A stretch of 54,313 nucleotides of DNA from Yoonia ponticola (lineage in GTDB: Bacteria > Pseudomonadota > Alphaproteobacteria > Rhodobacterales > Rhodobacteraceae). Shown here one piece after another: positions 33,388 through 42,773 of the stretch. Within the stretch, counting starts at the first letter, position 1, and the number at the start of each line of letters is the position of its first letter. Below the pieces are notes generated by a model. The model worked only from the letters and a program-made list of their open reading frames with translations. It was not told the DNA's origin and made no database searches. A program made the position numbers and the translations under genes. The DNA lies in assembly GCF_014199395.1 (NCBI RefSeq), contig NZ_JACIJM010000016.1:1-54313 (forward strand), given 5' to 3'.

Positions 33388-34773
33388 TCAGGTTTCGCGG
33401 TTTTGCATCATCTGCTGATCGCGCCACCATGTGCCAAGTAACACTTCTTTAACCTCGGCCCATGTGCGGTCGAATGTCTCGCGGCCACGCACGTAGGTGT
33501 CGCGGTTGAAGTCGCGGTAATCGGCCTCGTAGATGCCATTTACGCGCTCGCCAGCTTGGCCCACCATTGCGGTCACTTCTTGGCGGTAGGTCGTCATGAA
33601 GTCGCCAAAATAGGCTTGGACGACGTTCGCGAGATCGGTTTGTTGCGCGGCGTCGAAACGGGTGACGATGGCGCGGACGGCGTCCCATTCGAATTTCATG
33701 TCTGGCAAACCGTCGCGACGGCGGATGGTGTTTTCACCGTCTTCGATGGACGCGAATGTGCTGTAGAGCATATCAAAGAACCGGCCTGTGCTGTCAAATT
33801 CCAGGAACGATGCCCCGAGAGGCACCAAAAGGATGTCCGCCGCTGCCAATGCGTTAATGGTTAAGTAACCAAGGGCAGGGGGCGTATCGAGGAATATGAC
33901 GTCGTAATCTGTTAGTATATCCTCACGCGAGAGCGCGTTGGTCAGCGCATCCCACAGCGCCCAAGAGCGGTGCTGCATCCGCCAAACAGGGACTTGGAAT
34001 TCGGCCCAGTAGAGGTTCAGCTGAGCGCCGATCAGGTCGATGTTCGGCCAGTGTGTCGACTGGATCAGGTCGCGGGCATTCGTGTTGAGCGCCTCGGTTA
34101 GAGTCTCATCAAGGGGCAGGGGGGCGTCGCCCCTTGCTTCGCGCTCACGGTTTTCGGCGACGACATTCATCGCGTAATCTTTGGCCATGAGCGGGAAGGC
34201 GGTTTGCCATTCATCCTCAACCTTGCCGCCCATGATCGAGGTCATGGAGCCTTGGCTGTCGAGGTCGATCACGAGGACTTTGTAACCGTCGAGAGCTGCC
34301 GACATCGCAAGGTGAGCGGCGGTGGACGTTTTGCCAACGCCGCCTTTGAAGTTGGCGACGGCGATGATTTTTGCGTCTAACCCTTCGGGCCGCCATGGCA
34401 GGTATTCTTTGCCTGCGGCGCCCTCAGAAGCGAAGTGTTTGCGCAGGGCGAGGACTTCTTCGAGGGTAAACCACTTCGAGTTTCCGTCACCTGTGCCTTG
34501 GGGCAAGTCTGGGTGTGCTTTGAGGACGCGCCGGAAGTGGGACGTCGCGACAGGAATCATGTAGCGGCAGACCTCCCACGTTGAGAAGCTGCGCAGACGT
34601 TTTGCGCCATCAGGTGCGTGTCCACGTTTGGCCAAATCTTCGCGACCTTTCGCAGCGAAAGTGGCCGCCTTGGCGAATCGTGTAGTGTCGACAGGCGCGG
34701 ATAATTTGGCTGCCGCGGCCTTAGGGTCGATGTTCATATATGGGGGCAGGGGTGGTTTATCCGCTGATGCCAT
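33388..34773 (-). CDS. parA: Plasmid partition ATPase ParA (RepA-type)
   Basis: 461 aa. Deviant Walker A motif KGGVGKT at residues 143-149, with VLVIDLDSQGS shortly after and DVIFLDTPPALGYL further on, which mark a MinD/ParA-type ATPase. The N-terminal ~120 residues form a DNA-binding region with a MerR-like pattern (STWEVCRYMIPVATSHFRRV, KWFTLEEVLALRKHF), as in larger plasmid ParA proteins that also autorepress. Divergent from the replication initiator across a ~530-bp region. A fourth palindrome copy, slightly degenerate, lies in its N-terminal coding part (TFAAKG). Confidence 0.95.
   Translation of the reverse strand: MASADKPPLPPYMNIDPKAAAAKLSAPVDTTRFAKAATFAAKGREDLAKRGHAPDGAKRLRSFSTWEVCRYMIPVATSHFRRVLKAHPDLPQGTGDGNSKWFTLEEVLALRKHFASEGAAGKEYLPWRPEGLDAKIIAVANFKGGVGKTSTAAHLAMSAALDGYKVLVIDLDSQGSMTSIMGGKVEDEWQTAFPLMAKDYAMNVVAENREREARGDAPLPLDETLTEALNTNARDLIQSTHWPNIDLIGAQLNLYWAEFQVPVWRMQHRSWALWDALTNALSREDILTDYDVIFLDTPPALGYLTINALAAADILLVPLGASFLEFDSTGRFFDMLYSTFASIEDGENTIRRRDGLPDMKFEWDAVRAIVTRFDAAQQTDLANVVQAYFGDFMTTYRQEVTAMVGQAGERVNGIYEADYRDFNRDTYVRGRETFDRTWAEVKEVLLGTWWRDQQMMQNRET
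34647..34661. promoter_or_regulatory. parS-like palindrome 4, degenerate, inside parA
   Basis: CTTTCGCAGCGAAAG at 34647-34661 keeps the inner arms of the palindrome (TTTCGC/GCGAAA) but has different outer bases. It is in the parA coding sequence near its start. Weaker candidate than the other three. Confidence 0.35.
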
Positions 34774-35302
34774 TGTAATATCTCAATGTATGCAAGGTTT
34801 GTGTTCTTGCGCGTAAGTATCGCACATGAAACCGCAAATGAGAATCAGAATGTCGCTAATATGGGCGATTAGACCCTAATAAGGTCATATCTGAAAGGAA
34901 CAACAACGATAAACTGTTTAATATCTTTAGATACTTTAGAATCTTTACGCTGATATACTCGTTATTTATCATATGCTTATTGGTCAGCCGGGACCCGTGA
35001 ACAGGATGAAGGGTATCCATTTACGGGATGAAGCGGACCCGCATGTAGGGCGAAAAGTGCCGATTCGCAGGAAAGCAGGTGCCCAGAGTCAGTTTCGCTT
35101 ATGTTAGTGTCTATTTCTCATGCTTCGTTGGTTGGTGGTCCCGTATTTGGGTACCTTTGTTTGTTCAACGGCTAGGGTTCGGATCGCTAAGGTGCCTGTT
35201 TGCAGGAAGCCTATCATGCCGCGACAGGTGCCTATTCGATTGTTGTTTGTAGGTTCCTTTCACGGTATGGTACCTGAAAATCGCCGTCAACAAGGCACGC
35301 CA
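34774..35302. other. Candidate replication origin (oriV) with iterons and AT-rich region
   Basis: Divergent intergenic region between parA and the initiator gene. Positions ~34870-34975 are AT-rich with short repeats of the ATCTTTAGAT kind. Iteron-like copies of a motif close to AGGTGCCTATTYG lie at about 35056 (AGTGCCGATTCG), 35078 (AGGTGCCC), 35190 (AGGTGCCTGTTTG) and 35226 (AGGTGCCTATTCG). The first and third share GTGCC..TTYGCAGGAA. Direct GGATGAAG repeats lie just before at about 35005-35030. Iterons plus AT-rich DNA beside a Rep_3-like initiator is the usual layout of an iteron-controlled origin; the boundaries are estimates. Confidence 0.55.
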
Positions 35303-36469
35303 ATGCGCAAAGAGCAGACACCCAAAGACCTGACTGGCCCGCTTCGCCGCGGCTCCGTGAAGAAGAACGTTGCCGCTATTCATGTGAGTGGCAAGCTGAC
35401 GCTGCTGCAACGCAAGCTGTCGAACGTGCTGTTGCTGAATGCCTACGATACGTTGGTCCATCAGAATACGCATAAGATCGACGCGCAGACGCTCTGCGCG
35501 ATGATCGGGTATAACTCGAATGACATGGAAACGCTGAAGGCGTCGTTGCGCGGTCTGGTTGAGACGTTAGCCGAATGGGACATGTTGGATGAGAACGGCC
35601 AGCAAGAATGGGGCGTGTCGAGCCTGCTTGCCTATGCGAAATTGAAAGGTGGGGTCTGTGAGTATTCGTATTCATCTGCTTTGGCTGAGAAGCTGCACGA
35701 TCCAAAGGTGTTCGCGTTAATCAATCTTAACATTCAAAAGCGGTTCACGTCTGGGCATGCGCTGGCATTGTATGAAAATTGCTACCGTTTTGTGAGGACT
35801 CGCAGTACGGGTTGGTGGGAGCTTGAGACATTTCGCAGGCTGATGGGCGTGAATGATAGTGCCTATTACGAGGTGTTTAAGCATCTGAACGCGAAGGTGA
35901 TTAAGCCTGCGGTCGCTGAGGTGAACAAGACGAGCAATATTATAGTGACGCCTGAGACCCGCAAGATGGGTCGCTCGGTGACGCATATCCGGTTTAAGAT
36001 TAAGGATAATCCGCAACTGGCGATCCTTGATATCGACGATGGGTCAGGGGTGCGCAACTCGCCAACCTACGCCGCGTTGATAGGGCAGGGGGTTAGTGAC
36101 CGGTTGGCGAAGCAATGGATTGCTGAGCATGGTGCAGAATATGTTGGGGCGAAGCTGGCGTATGTCGGAGAACGCCGCGATGTGCAAAATCCGGTGAGCT
36201 ATTTGCAGGCGGCCTTGCGGGATGATTATGCGGCGCCTGTGGTTGAGGCGGCGCCGACATCAGAGCGGGGGCGGAAATTGGCGATTGTACGGGACTTGGT
36301 TGCAGGGCGTAGTCCGACGCAGCGGGATGCGGATAAACGGTTGTTCATGGCGAGGCTGGATGGGGCTGCGCGGTTGGATTTTGAAAAGCACGGGTGGATG
36401 TCGGCATTGAATGCCGAGGGGATATTTGCGTTTTGGGAGGAGTTGATGCCGGAGGCTTTTGAACTATAG
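35303..36469 (+). CDS. Plasmid replication initiator (Rep_3-like)
   Basis: 388 aa from the ATG at 35303, preceded by AAGG 8 bp upstream. The open frame reaches back to 35120, but that part lies inside the iteron region and is probably not translated. The N-terminal winged-helix-like part (KLTLLQRKLSNVLLLNAYDT, QTLCAMIGYNSNDMETLKAS) and the second one (NIQKRFTSGHALALYENCYR, WWELETFRRLMGV) fit initiators of the Rep_3 superfamily, which bind iterons and open the origin. The C-terminal ~100 residues are a replicon-specific tail. It lies divergent to parA. Roseobacter plasmid typing names for this initiator class differ, so no symbol is given. Confidence 0.82.
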   Translation: MRKEQTPKDLTGPLRRGSVKKNVAAIHVSGKLTLLQRKLSNVLLLNAYDTLVHQNTHKIDAQTLCAMIGYNSNDMETLKASLRGLVETLAEWDMLDENGQQEWGVSSLLAYAKLKGGVCEYSYSSALAEKLHDPKVFALINLNIQKRFTSGHALALYENCYRFVRTRSTGWWELETFRRLMGVNDSAYYEVFKHLNAKVIKPAVAEVNKTSNIIVTPETRKMGRSVTHIRFKIKDNPQLAILDIDDGSGVRNSPTYAALIGQGVSDRLAKQWIAEHGAEYVGAKLAYVGERRDVQNPVSYLQAALRDDYAAPVVEAAPTSERGRKLAIVRDLVAGRSPTQRDADKRLFMARLDGAARLDFEKHGWMSALNAEGIFAFWEELMPEAFEL

Positions 36470-36525
36470 GTTGAGCAGATCGCCTGACTGCTTTAGACCG
36501 TTCGGCGTGCGTACTGCACGGTAAA

Positions 36526-38595
36526 TTGAGAGCAAGACATTTGCAGATATTCAGAAGTTTCACGGCGGTTTTTGCTGCATTGACGTCGTTTGGCACGCCT
36601 CTTTCCGCCGAAATCCCAACGCTTTCCACTTATGGAACACCTGGTTTAGTAGACTTGCCGACGGCATCAGTGTTGCCAGATGGTCATCTATCGTTTGGGG
36701 TGTCGTATTCTGAGCTTGGCCTGCGAAATAACTTCACATTTCAGGTCTTGCCAAAACTGACAGGCACCTTTCGTTATACAGTAGTCGAAAGCGACGTCTT
36801 TTATGACAGAAGCTTTGACCTGCATTACCAGCTTCTTAATGAAACTGACACGCGTCCATCTCTGGCAATGGGGCTAAGGGATATTATTGGGACTGGCGTT
36901 TATTCTGGGGAATATATTGTTGCGACTAAGACCGTAAGCGAAGTCTTGCAGGTGACAGGTGGCTTAGGTTGGGGGCGATTTGCTGGTCGCAACAGCTTTG
37001 ACAATCCATTGTCAGTGTTTGGTCTCAGCTCTGAAGAGCGTATTTTCAATAATCCGGCCTCGCTTGAATTCAGTGGAACTGGCGGTCAATTGGAGACGGG
37101 TCGTTGGTTTCAGGGTCCTGCATCATTCTTTGCAGGGTTAGATTGGGCCTTTTCAGATCAGTTGAGTGTTCAGCTTGAGTATTCAAACGATGATTATGGT
37201 ACTGAACGTCTCTTGGGCGGTACAAAGATTTCCAGTCCATTCAACGCCAGTGTGCAATACAGTCCCTTGGACAGTTTTTATCTCAAAGCTTACGTGATCG
37301 GTGGTGAAAATTTTGGGGTGCAGTTGAATTACGTTCTTAATCCCACGGAACGGTTCATAAAAGGGGGACGTGAACCATTTCCTCAACCAATACGATCTTC
37401 GAGTGATTTTTCTGCCGGTGATGTCGAAGAAAAATTGCGCCGGAACTTGAGCCATGAAGGCCTTGTTCTGGATGGTAGCCAGATCGATACTACCAGCGCC
37501 AGGGTTTATGTGGGCAATAATCGGTGGGATGTGGAAGCCCAAGCAGCGGGTCGCACGGCGCGGGTACTAACCAATAGTCTGCCTTTAAATGTTGAAGACT
37601 TTACAGTCGTTTTTCAGGAAAGAGGTGTACCGATCAGTAGCGTTTCGACGAAGCGAAGTGATCTTGAAGAATTACAATATCACTATGATGCTGCGTGGTT
37701 AACCCGTGTTCGCGCAAATATCGACGATGCGAACCAAGTTAGTGTTGCTCAGTCCAAACTGGACTTTAGTTTTGAACCATACACAGCATTTTCCTTTTTC
37801 GATCCGCAAAGCCCAATTCGCGTCGACGTCGGCGCTCAGCTGAGTGCGAGTTATCGCGTATTACCTGGTTTTACATTGGATGCGCGGCTTCGGTACCCTT
37901 TTGCAGGAAACCTTGGCGACACTGATCGTGAATCCGACTCAGTTCTTCCACGCGTTCGTTCAGAGGCATTTCTGTTCGCACGAGATTCAGAGTTAGAAGT
38001 AAATACATTAACTGCGGAGTATATCTGGCGACCTGCACCTGAAACCTTTGGCCGTATGACGGCTGGCTACTTGGAAAATCAGTTTGGTGGCGTCTCTGCC
38101 GAGGCTCTTTGGTATCCAATCGATAGCCGCATGGCTTATGGCGCTGAAATCAATTACGTGCGTCAACGCGATTTTGACATGCTTTTTGGTTTTCAAGATC
38201 TGGACGCTGTGACAGGACATTTTTCCGGATACTATGACTTCGGGAACGGATTTCACACTCAAGTGGATATTGGCCGCTACTTGGCGGGTGACTGGGGTGG
38301 AACGCTGACGGTTAATCGTGAATTTAACAACGGCGTTCGGGTAGGGGGCTACTTCACGTTGACGGACGTGCCGTTTGATAAGTTTGGCGAAGGTTCTTTC
38401 GACAAAGGACTCACACTGGAAATTCCACTTTCATTCTTTACCGGTCAACCGACGAGACGCGTTTTGAAACAGAACTTGCAGGCGGTCAACCGGGACGGTG
38501 GCGCGAGGTTAAACGTTTCAAATCGGCTTTATCCTCTTGTGCGTGACTACCGCGGTGCTGAGCTTAGTGACGGATGGGGGAGGTATCTGCGATGA
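36526..38595 (+). CDS. yjbH: YjbH-like outer-membrane exopolysaccharide protein
   Basis: 689 aa. Signal peptide (FRSFTAVFAALTSFGTPLSA) followed by the YjbH start: TLSTYGTPGLVDLPTASVLP, DGHLSFGVSYSELG. The rest is rich in beta-strand-like aromatic alternation, as expected of an outer-membrane barrel-type protein. YjbH belongs to the yjbEFGH/group 4-capsule-like set linked to polysaccharide secretion. There is no ATG in frame upstream because a TAA lies just before, so a TTG at 36526 (or 36541) must start it. The stop overlaps the next gene (ATGATGA). Comes first of a two-gene unit with a YjbF-like lipoprotein. Confidence 0.85.
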   Translation: MRARHLQIFRSFTAVFAALTSFGTPLSAEIPTLSTYGTPGLVDLPTASVLPDGHLSFGVSYSELGLRNNFTFQVLPKLTGTFRYTVVESDVFYDRSFDLHYQLLNETDTRPSLAMGLRDIIGTGVYSGEYIVATKTVSEVLQVTGGLGWGRFAGRNSFDNPLSVFGLSSEERIFNNPASLEFSGTGGQLETGRWFQGPASFFAGLDWAFSDQLSVQLEYSNDDYGTERLLGGTKISSPFNASVQYSPLDSFYLKAYVIGGENFGVQLNYVLNPTERFIKGGREPFPQPIRSSSDFSAGDVEEKLRRNLSHEGLVLDGSQIDTTSARVYVGNNRWDVEAQAAGRTARVLTNSLPLNVEDFTVVFQERGVPISSVSTKRSDLEELQYHYDAAWLTRVRANIDDANQVSVAQSKLDFSFEPYTAFSFFDPQSPIRVDVGAQLSASYRVLPGFTLDARLRYPFAGNLGDTDRESDSVLPRVRSEAFLFARDSELEVNTLTAEYIWRPAPETFGRMTAGYLENQFGGVSAEALWYPIDSRMAYGAEINYVRQRDFDMLFGFQDLDAVTGHFSGYYDFGNGFHTQVDIGRYLAGDWGGTLTVNREFNNGVRVGGYFTLTDVPFDKFGEGSFDKGLTLEIPLSFFTGQPTRRVLKQNLQAVNRDGGARLNVSNRLYPLVRDYRGAELSDGWGRYLR

Positions 38596-39239
38596 TGAGA
38601 TTTCTGGGAGTTGCTTTCGTCTTTGCCACTAGTTTGGCCGCATGTAGTACAGACAAGGAACAGTCGAGCTTCGGACTAGCAAGCTCATATTTCTCCCAAC
38701 AACAATTTGCTCCATCGCCAAGGTTCAACAGTTTGTTTGCGGAGCAACGATCTGTGCTCGACATTGAATTTATCGATCTCGGGGTTACGGGTAAACTAAT
38801 TCTAGAACAGCAAGACGGTGCTTTTGCTCGATATCTCAGTGCTGATTTGGGCGGGGTCGTCCTACAACGCGGAATATTGCACAGCGTGTATGGCTTCGGT
38901 GAACCTCTGGCCGGCGCAGAGCTATCACAATCGCTGTCATTGATCATTGCCGGCCGTTCAGGCGTTGCAAATCGGTTTCATACTTATGTAGATGGCGAAG
39001 ATCGTGCACAGACGCGAACCTATCTATGTGAAATTGCACCTGTAGGTCCGCGGGACGTAATGCTTGAAGCCGAAACGGTGCAGACCACCCTAATGTCGGA
39101 GAGGTGTAGCAGTTTGGAACACTCGTTCGATAATTTGTATTGGGTCGATACATTACGAGGTGAGGCTATTCAATCGCGTCAATGGGTTGGTGAAAACGTA
39201 GGCAGCATGGTAATTAGGGTTACACGTCAAGACTTCTAA
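38592..39239 (+). CDS. YjbF-like lipoprotein for polysaccharide export
   Basis: 215 aa from the ATG at 38592, with GGAGG at 38579-38583 as ribosome site. The N-terminus MMRFLGVAFVFATSLAACST has a lipobox LAAC, so it is lipidated. The body matches the YjbF/GfcB-type family partnered with YjbH (VLQRGILHSVYGFGEPLAGA, TYLCEIAPVGPRDV, FDNLYWVD). It overlaps the end of the yjbH gene. YjbE and YjbG partners are not seen here. Confidence 0.8.
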   Translation: MMRFLGVAFVFATSLAACSTDKEQSSFGLASSYFSQQQFAPSPRFNSLFAEQRSVLDIEFIDLGVTGKLILEQQDGAFARYLSADLGGVVLQRGILHSVYGFGEPLAGAELSQSLSLIIAGRSGVANRFHTYVDGEDRAQTRTYLCEIAPVGPRDVMLEAETVQTTLMSERCSSLEHSFDNLYWVDTLRGEAIQSRQWVGENVGSMVIRVTRQDF

Positions 39240-39356
39240 TTTTATTTCTCTAACGACTTGCTCAGATATTCATCAGGTGCGGTTTTGGCAAATATGAAAC
39301 TGCGTCGCTGAGTTGACCTGATCTAATCGTTATGCTCGGCGATTTCCTCTAGGCAG

Positions 39357-39401
39357 TGGCCTGAGCCCCAAGTTCCCTCCAGATTTGCGCGGAGTCCTTA
39401 G
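39357..39401. repeat. Solitary IS3-type terminal inverted repeat
   Basis: This 45-bp stretch (starting TGGCCTGAGCCCC) matches the right terminal repeat of the IS at 49473-50441 with only about three differences, and in the opposite orientation. No transposase or other IS sequence adjoins it. It lies just before the flippase gene, so the block 39357-50441 is flanked by near-identical inverted IS ends. The flanking gap 39240-39577 holds nothing else evident. Confidence 0.8.
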
Positions 39402-39577
39402 CGCATTGTGCACTTGCCTTTATTAGGGAGATATGATTCTTAGCTGCCTGATAAAGGCCAAGCGATCACTTGTTTGAACGATGGCGCCAGCGGACGACAA
39501 TAGTGGGCAATTAATGCAGTTTATTTTACGAATATTTTTTGGAGGAATTTGTTGAAGGCGCTGTCGGGGTCATTTTG

Positions 39578-40816
39578 ATGAAAAAGCATTTTCTTTTGTC
39601 ATTGATCGCCAATGTCTTGCGAGTGGTCTTGGGTTTTCTGTTTTTCTGGCAAATTTCGCAGGTGTTAGGGCTGAGCGAATTGGGCGGTTACCTTTATGTG
39701 ACGACAGCGGTAGGATATTTTGGAACGATAATTGACTACGGTTTCAACTTGTTTGTGCTCAACACGGCCTCGCGAGCAGTGGGGCGCGCGCGATCATTGT
39801 TCTTACGTATTGTGCTTTCCAAACTTACGCTAACCTTTGTCTGTTTGATAGCGCTTTCGGGACTGTATGGGGTTGCGTTTTCTCAGCAGGGGCTGATTGT
39901 AACCGCGTTGTTTTTTATAATTGTGGTGTTGATGTCCTTTTCAGGGTTGCTCCTGCAGTTCTTCAAAGCTTTGGGTCGATTTGAATATGAACTTTTCTCA
40001 GTTGTAATCATGAATACTTTGCAGGTCGGTATTCTGTTTGTCCTGCGTGAAGATATTACTTTGGTGGGTGTTGGGTTAATTGTGCTCATCGTGCGGATTT
40101 TAGTGCTTGCCTTTCAGCTAATTGCATTTCTTAAGCTTACTAAAGAGCAAGATTGGGGAAGCGTAACGGGTAATTCGCAGCAGCTGTTATTTGGAATTGT
40201 TGCTGATTTTAGAAATAATGCAAAATATGCGCTATTTTCTGTTTTTGGCGCGATATTTTTAAGCATTGACCTTGTGATAATGGGTTTTTTGCTGGGGCCA
40301 GAGAGTGTTTCCATTTATGGGACTGCAATGAAAGTAATTTTGGCGCTAATTTTGTTTTTTGAAGTTTTGAATGGTACCTTCACACCGCGGCTGGCGCGGC
40401 TACAGGAAACGAATTCGGCGAGGCTCTCATACGAAGTAAAGCGCTTTTATTGGATCATGGGGTCAATGGCTTTCCTTTGCTTTTTGGTTGCATTCACGTT
40501 GGGCCCTCCTGCAATCGTCTGGGCATTCGGACCAGAGTTTGAGGCATCTGGTGATCTCGTACGCATTTTGGCTCTCGTTTTTGTCTTTCGTGTTACAGAG
40601 ATGACAACTGGTCCGATGCTGACAATTTACGGGCTGCAATCCTATAGGGCGAGGGCTATGGTGATAGTGTTACCAGTCCATATCGGCTTAAATATGATTC
40701 TTCAGTCTACGTTTGGAGTTGAAGGTGCCGTTGTAACCCTTGCCATTTCCTTTTTCACATTGTTCATACTTAACTCATTCTATTTACGGCGAAATCGTCC
40801 GAAGGCGCTTTTTTAG
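39578..40816 (+). CDS. Polysaccharide flippase (Wzx/MOP-type)
   Basis: 412 aa from the ATG at 39578; the frame is open 13 codons further back from a TTG, but that start is unlikely. About 12 hydrophobic helices, beginning MKKHFLLSLIANVLRVVLGF, with the pattern of oligosaccharide flippases (VTTAVGYFGTIIDYGFNLFV, FSVFGAIFLSIDLVIMGF, PRLARLQETN). It would move lipid-linked repeat units across the inner membrane. GGAGGA lies at 39541-39546, too far from the ATG to be its site. Lower GC than the par genes, consistent with a transferred EPS block. Confidence 0.86.
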   Translation: MKKHFLLSLIANVLRVVLGFLFFWQISQVLGLSELGGYLYVTTAVGYFGTIIDYGFNLFVLNTASRAVGRARSLFLRIVLSKLTLTFVCLIALSGLYGVAFSQQGLIVTALFFIIVVLMSFSGLLLQFFKALGRFEYELFSVVIMNTLQVGILFVLREDITLVGVGLIVLIVRILVLAFQLIAFLKLTKEQDWGSVTGNSQQLLFGIVADFRNNAKYALFSVFGAIFLSIDLVIMGFLLGPESVSIYGTAMKVILALILFFEVLNGTFTPRLARLQETNSARLSYEVKRFYWIMGSMAFLCFLVAFTLGPPAIVWAFGPEFEASGDLVRILALVFVFRVTEMTTGPMLTIYGLQSYRARAMVIVLPVHIGLNMILQSTFGVEGAVVTLAISFFTLFILNSFYLRRNRPKALF

Positions 40817-41031
40817 TATTGGATCGCTGTTGAAACTAATGCTTAGAGTGAAAGCACTAAATCACGACATGAAATGACTACGAGAGATTCAGAAAGGTCC
40901 AGCTCGGTTGATAAATAACTGCTCAGAGAGTCTAATGCTCTTCTAGTTATTTCGCTCCCTCTTGAGGTTATTGATAAAGTAGAAATAAAGGTGTCCCTAG
41001 GACTATATCCTATAGAAGACGTGGACTAAAA

Positions 41032-41649
41032 ATGGTGAGAGAAAAGATGGTCGCTAAGCGTGCAGGTAAGGTTGTTGCCTTTTTGGGACCTGATGGGGCT
41101 GGTAAATCCACAGTTTTGGAATTGTTGCAGGCGCAGTTATCTGCCCAAGGTACGAACCATTGCTATCGCTATTTCGCTCCCGGATATTTGGAGCGATACC
41201 GGCCAAAGGGAAATAAGTCGATCACTACAAACCCGCACGAAGGGCCCCAATATGGCCCAGTGTTGATCGTTGCAAAGATATCACTGCTTCTGTTTGAGTT
41301 CCGCATGGGACTTTGGCCTCTGCGGAGACAATATGAATTGGCGTTGTTTGACCGTTACATACATGATTTGTTGGTAGATCCCAAACGGTACCGAATGGAT
41401 ACTCTGCGTTGGTGGATGCGTGCAATGCTACAAGTTGCGCCTGTGCCTGATTTACTTGTCATCATTAGCGCTCCGACAGATGTAATTCAGTCCCGCAAAC
41501 AAGAAGTCCCACGCGAAGAAACTGCTCGTCAAGTTGCGGCGTATGAGGCTTTGACAGAGGTGGTGCCTCATGCGGTCATCATCCATAATATTGGTGCACC
41601 TCAAGTCGCGGTAGAAGAGATAATTGAAAAGCTGGAGATGTTGAAGTGA
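41032..41649 (+). CDS. Thymidylate kinase-like P-loop protein in EPS cluster
   Basis: 205 aa. P-loop GPDGAGKS at residues 19-26, then a lid-like ERYRPKG segment, LALFDRYIHDLLVDPKRYR (DRY motif as in dTMP kinases) and PDLLVIISAPTDVIQSRKQE. It belongs to the thymidylate kinase-like group seen in polysaccharide clusters, whose substrate is not certain. Real dTMP kinase for DNA synthesis would be expected on the chromosome. Its stop overlaps the next gene start (ATGA-type overlap at 41646). An internal ATG at 41047 is also possible. The gap 40817-41031 shows nothing else. Confidence 0.75.
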   Translation: MVREKMVAKRAGKVVAFLGPDGAGKSTVLELLQAQLSAQGTNHCYRYFAPGYLERYRPKGNKSITTNPHEGPQYGPVLIVAKISLLLFEFRMGLWPLRRQYELALFDRYIHDLLVDPKRYRMDTLRWWMRAMLQVAPVPDLLVIISAPTDVIQSRKQEVPREETARQVAAYEALTEVVPHAVIIHNIGAPQVAVEEIIEKLEMLK

Positions 41650-42773
41650 TCGATTTGTCGGCTCTTTTTGGTGATGCTCAGGTCAAAGACGTGCAAATCC
41701 GCCACTTTCGTGTTTTTCCTAAATCTGGTGCAGAAAGGTGGTTGCTAGAAAGTACTCAGCGCCGTCCTTGGCACTTGAAAACTTGGCCACGGGCTAACCT
41801 GCGGGCGCGAGTCATTTACCGTGTGGCGTGGATAATGGGTGCTTTAGGATTGAATCTACCGTCTCGTGTGGAAGGCTTTTCAGTGGCACCAGAATCTGTT
41901 TACGCACAATTATCCAATAGGTTTGACCGCCTGGGAATCTTCCTTGGCACGCCAGGCCCCAATCGTAAGATCGTGGTCTACGCGGCACGGTCTGATCGGT
42001 CTGTTTTTGTTAAAATCCCGCTTGGTCCAGTTAGCTTGGCTCTCGTGGAACGCGAGTCCGCGGCACTATCATTGTTGGCGCAAGACCCTAATCTAGCCCC
42101 TTTAATTCCACGCGCTGATCAAGTCGCTGGCCATTTGGCTATTGAAGACATTGAAACACAGGGGGTTGCGCATGCCGCTCTTGATTTGAGAGAAGTGATC
42201 CGCATTCACGACCAGTTGCAACATCGATCAGGAATGACAAAACCATTGCACGAACTGCGTCAGGATTGGCAAGTGGGGCCCGAGGGAGCGGTGCTTGAAC
42301 AAGACGCTGGGGCCCGGGTAGCTATTTCGAAGGCCCGCGCTGCGGCTGACGCATTCCTCAATGGATTTCCTGCTGACATGGGCGTGCCATGTTACATGGC
42401 GCACGGAGATTTTACCAGGTGGAACGTTTTGCGGGCGGCAGATGGCAGCGCCCGGATCATTGATTGGGAGCTTTACGGTCTGAAGCCCCGATGGTTTGAT
42501 GTTCTGCATTACATAGTATCGTATCATCTATTGGTAGTTCAGACACCGGCATGCGAACTGCTATTGCACCTGCGCGACGTTGCACAAAAGCACCCGAAAC
42601 TTTGCACTGATTGGTGGCAGCAGGTTGGTTTCTATTTTTGCTATCAAAGCCTATATTATAGCGCTGTTTTTGAGCGCCAAACAGATTTACGTGAGCATCA
42701 TCAAGCGTTTTGGCAGTTGAAGGAGTGGGCAGAGATATTACGCCTGCTGCCAGCAGAGATGGATAAAAATTGA
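41646..42773 (+). CDS. Aminoglycoside phosphotransferase-fold protein in EPS cluster
   Basis: 375 aa. The C-terminal half has the APH/choline-kinase catalytic loop YMAHGDFTRWNVL (HGDxxxxN) and the metal-binding RIIDWELYGL (DWE). The N-terminal ~110 residues lack a clear nucleotide-binding lobe. In polysaccharide clusters such proteins may add phosphate to a sugar or polyol; the acceptor is unknown. It follows the kinase-like gene with a 4-bp overlap. The ~175-bp gap after it has no convincing gene. Confidence 0.72.
   Translation: MIDLSALFGDAQVKDVQIRHFRVFPKSGAERWLLESTQRRPWHLKTWPRANLRARVIYRVAWIMGALGLNLPSRVEGFSVAPESVYAQLSNRFDRLGIFLGTPGPNRKIVVYAARSDRSVFVKIPLGPVSLALVERESAALSLLAQDPNLAPLIPRADQVAGHLAIEDIETQGVAHAALDLREVIRIHDQLQHRSGMTKPLHELRQDWQVGPEGAVLEQDAGARVAISKARAAADAFLNGFPADMGVPCYMAHGDFTRWNVLRAADGSARIIDWELYGLKPRWFDVLHYIVSYHLLVVQTPACELLLHLRDVAQKHPKLCTDWWQQVGFYFCYQSLYYSAVFERQTDLREHHQAFWQLKEWAEILRLLPAEMDKN

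Noticed and set aside
35120..35302. Longer start of the replication initiator at 35120
   Set aside because: The extra 61 codons overlap the iteron-like repeats and have no family-like sequence; the ATG at 35303 has a better ribosome site.
41032..41649. Essential thymidylate kinase (tmk)
   Set aside because: Its place among EPS genes and coupling to an APH-fold gene point to a specialised relative.
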